Source of the DNA: Leptasterias polaris
Taxonomy: Eukaryota; Echinodermata; Asteroidea; Forcipulatida; Asteriidae
DNA: 64,000 bases
Reading direction: 5' to 3'
NCBI GenBank assembly: GCA_037783415.1
Contig: JAZGTN010000062.1
Span: forward strand, 1,403,501 to 1,467,500
Part shown: piece after piece, positions 61,336 through 64,000 of the stretch
Numbering within the stretch: the stretch's first letter is position 1
Layout: every line of letters begins with the position of its first letter
Position numbers and translations under genes: made by a program
Notes under the pieces: generated by a model
Databases searched by the model: none
Seen by the model: the letters and a program-made list of their open reading frames with translations, nothing else
Told to the model about the DNA's origin: nothing

Positions 61336-62640
61336 ATTTTTCTTATACTTGTTTCCACCTAAATCCCATTGCATTTGCACACGTTTTTTCTTTAAACCTA
61401 ATATCCTAAAGCGTAATACGAAAGAGTGAGATTATTATATCAAATTGAAGCTTAGTACATGAACTTAACTCTAAATGTAATAAATGTTAAAATTCTTAAT
61501 TAATTAGCTACTTAACAGCGAGGTGAATATTTAATTAGCCAACCTTGTTAGCACCATATCTCTAAAAGTATACCCCGATCGTCAAACTTTTTTTAGTTTT
61601 AGACTTCTGGGACACTGTAGATGTGCCTTTTGGCCTAAAATTACGAACGACGTCACAATGACGTCATTTATTGCGAATTTTTGCCCGTGTACAAAACACA
61701 TGGAGATAGTGAAAACAAATCCGACTTCTAGAAACACAGTTTTTTCAATTAAGCTCAAATTTAACATGCTAGATTACACAAATGTTTCTTAAAACAAGGT
61801 ATTATAGACAATCAGTTTAAAAGCATCAAAACTTATTAAAACATTGTCAGTAGAGAAAAAAAAAAAAAATTCTCAGGCAAATTGAACGCCATGGGTACTC
61901 TGACTAGAATTTGATATGTGTTTATAAACGACAAGGAGTAAATTTTTTACCTTTTTTTAAAGTTAAAAATGCACCGTTAAACTCGTATAGCGCCCTCAAT
62001 CTATATGAGTTTAACGGTGCTCTTTCTTGGGTTTCCTAGACTCGTTGAAGTCCTAAACCAATTTATGACCCGTGTTGTTGACGTTTTTGTAGAATATACA
62101 TAGAGTCATCATTCCTGTCGCCGACTGACACAAGTCTACGTTCATTCACAAGAATCGAAAAGAATTTGTCTTGCTATCAGCGCAGCGTCGTGTAATCAGA
62201 TAGTTATTCAGATTTCAGCGTGGACGTAAAGAATAGAGCACCGCGTTCTTGGCGATATTTCCGGGCTCGCTTGGGTCCCGTTAGCCGGAAAACGATATGT
62301 TTAAAGTTTCTTGTGCAAAGGCATGACTTCAGGAAACCGCGATGTATCAGTTACAAACCTTGATGGCGGTTGCAATAAACAATAAAAAGAGCTGATTGAG
62401 GAAAGGTGTACAAAAGAGAAATTACCTTGCTAAACGGTCAGTGCTAGATTTGGGGGTGAAGAACAAAAATTAACAATAAACCCTTACCCCATATTTACTA
62501 CTTTAGCCCAGCAAGAACATACTAATCGTTACAAAGACACAATAGTGTTTTTAATATAGAAAACTGCAAACAAGGTAAACAGTTTCTGAAACAACCAACA
62601 TTTACATTTCAATTTTTTTTACATCAATCTAAATACATCT
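61336..62640. other. Intergenic, one hairpin, nothing else recognised
   Basis: A stem GCACCGTTAAACTC / GAGTTTAACGGTGC with a CGTATAG..CTATATG extension lies at 61972-62021. A CpG-rich patch lies at 62160-62310. No gene seen. Confidence 0.45.
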
Positions 62641-62700
62641 GGGCCCAATTTTATGGCTCTGCTTACCGTAAGCAAAGGATCGGCGCTTACTGAAGCAGGT
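62641..62700. repeat. End fragment of the GGGCCCAATTT MITE family
   Basis: TGGGCCCAATTTTATGGCTC and TGCTTACCGTAAGCAAAGG; only one end is present. Confidence 0.5.
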
Positions 62701-62737
62701 TATTCTGTTATTATGGTCAAAACCCAATGAAAATGTG

Positions 62738-63248
62738 ATTAGTATATCCATGGTTCTTCCTCCATGGTATATCCTTATATCAGGTCACACATAATAAACG
62801 CCTATAGTTTATAACCAAAATGTAATACAAAAGCAATCGGACATTTCACTTAGGCACTAGGACGAAAAGTCACTCAGCAGGATAAAAAAACGTATGTTTT
62901 TATTTTAAAGACCTATACCTTGATACTTATGCAAATAGTCTGTGCTACTTCTGACAGAACATTCTAGTTGATGGGTATACCAGATACCCTGTTTATTAAT
63001 TTGTAGCTAGATATCTTATATCCATGTGAAAAATATAGACCTCTAAATTCCCAAACCACAAAAAGCAAATTTGAAGGGGCGTGGCTTACATTTTTAGGGG
63101 CATATCTCCGAAATGTTAAGGAGTAGGATTCTCAAATTGTGTGTTTGTTCATGGCACCCATTTGGTGTTCTGGGGGGGGGGGGGGATTGAAACAAAACTT
63201 GAGACTGTTAGTGCCGAACTTTTGAGGTGATTTGGCACGGAATGACCA
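62738..63248 (-). repeat. Inverted copy of the GGTCATTCCGTGCCAA repeat
   Basis: The reverse complement matches 13265-13790 (GGTCATTCCGTGCCAAAT at 63247, CTACTCCTTAACATTTC near 63125, GACATTTCACTTAGGCACTA near 62840). A polyguanine run (63171-63184) lies inside. Confidence 0.7.
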
Positions 63249-63548
63249 TTTTTTAGACATCTAATTTGAGAGCAGGAGATGTCGAGCTTTATGCAAATGG
63301 TTTTTTGCTAATAAATGAAATTGAAAACCATCCCAACCAGCTGTTTGAACTATTCAATTTGATTGTCTAAATGCGAATAATTTGTTTATGCAAAGTAAAT
63401 ACATTGTTTACGGGGTGATGGCCAATATATGATTCCCTATTGAAATTAAACTAAAATACATTTTCTCACAACTCGATGGTAAAAACAATGATATTAGGTT
63501 TGAATGGATAGACACGCTCACACATGTGCACAGAGAGTACGGATCCGG
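63249..63548. other. Intergenic, nothing recognised
   Basis: No gene or shared repeat seen. Confidence 0.4.
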
Positions 63549-63692
63549 TTTGTGGGTTTGTGGGGTACTGCTATTGTTGTTCTATTATTCCCTTTTCAGA
63601 AGAATTCCCTTGTGGGGCCCAATTGTTCCTATTGAAATGACCTTGTGGGGCCCATTGTTCCATTGTTGTCATGACCCCACAAATTCCCCTGG
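63549..63692 (+). repeat. Second copy of the CCTTGTGGGGTCC block
   Basis: GTGGGGTACTGCTATTGTTG through CCATTGTTGTCATGACCCC matches 10678-10808 closely, with GGGGCCC in place of GGGGTCC. Confidence 0.75.
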
Positions 63693-63704
63693 GTGTGTCC
63701 ACCG

Positions 63705-64000
63705 CACACCGCGTATTCTGATCTGACCTCTAACGTATAACACATGCTATGAAACAGTCTTTTTCATTGGATATGATTTTATGTCCTGTACATTGGCAAC
63801 TGGTTCTAATTAACCAATCAACTTTCATTTTTCATGAATCGATAAAGAAATTGTTCAGCTTGAACAGGCAGCTCGATCCAGGTGAATGCGTTGCGTTATG
63901 TGCGAGTTATGGGAAGTTATGCTGCGAGAGAACGGGAATTTTTATGGTTTTTTCACCTTCTGCCATAGGCGCGTGAAAGAAAGTAAAAACAATTAAATCA
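63705..64000 (+). repeat. Dispersed repeat, inverted partner of 59520-59815
   Basis: CACACCGCGTATTCTGATCT to TTCTGCCATAGGCGCGTGAA. It runs into the end of the window, so its right boundary is not visible. Confidence 0.72.

Noticed and set aside
61126..61362. Repetitive peptide gene (open on both strands)
   Set aside because: The frames come from three copies of a hairpin unit; openness on both strands is a repeat effect.

Overview
This window looks like eukaryotic genomic DNA from a marine invertebrate deuterostome, most likely an echinoderm of sea-star type. The grounds are short GT-AG exons in long introns, TACATG-type microsatellites, dense families of short inverted-repeat (MITE-like) elements, tRNA-derived SINEs, a Penelope-like retroelement, CR1/L2-like LINE tails and a DIRS/Ngaro-type tyrosine-recombinase retrotransposon. 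The taxon is an inference. Nothing bacterial was seen: no operons, no CRISPR array, no intact rRNA or ordinary tRNA gene.

The one well-supported host gene is an F-box/leucine-rich-repeat gene on the plus strand, running from about 1.09 kb to 35.94 kb. Seven coding exons (1093-2514, 3816-4006, 6814-6985, 8918-9081, 10258-10341, 12476-12590, 35846-35944) join in phase at canonical GT-AG sites into 748 codons. The product has a long acidic Ser/Thr-rich N-terminal half with a small cysteine cluster, an F-box, and about ten cysteine-containing-type LRRs, so it is a predicted substrate adaptor of an SCF ubiquitin ligase. The first six exons lie in 11.5 kb. The last exon is separated from them by a 23.3 kb intron filled with mobile DNA.

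Region by region: 0-1 kb holds a TATA-less promoter-like stretch and a leader segment that has a diverged relative at 37.3 kb. 2.5-12.5 kb holds exons, MITEs, a perfect 77-bp-arm hairpin at 3.4 kb and fold-backs at 10.0 and 11.7 kb. 13.4-19.9 kb is a tandem duplication of a roughly 2.6 kb composite; one copy later received a LINE fragment, the other a tRNA-like SINE with a 13-bp target duplication and a SINE fragment. 21-25.3 kb holds a pogo-like MITE, a broken Penelope-like element and another MITE. 30.2-34.75 kb is a minus-strand DIRS/Ngaro-type element whose split direct repeats are placed unusually, with the internal B-A junction inside a gag intron. 36-64 kb is mostly repeats: more SINEs, a MITE family with TTAAAGGCAC-like ends (one copy contains a minisatellite of 27 units of 34 bp), a 0.7 kb MITE with repeated end-like motifs at 55.2 kb, fold-back arrays at 58.4-59.9 kb and tandem hairpins at 61.2 kb.

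A second host gene is suggested on the plus strand between 48.0 and 53.7 kb by short phase-compatible exons. I cannot name it, and its ends are not visible here. No multi-gene system working together was recognised. The most interesting material is the mobile DNA, especially the permuted split-repeat retrotransposon, the tRNA-core SINE with its empty site in the window, and the minisatellites growing inside one MITE family.
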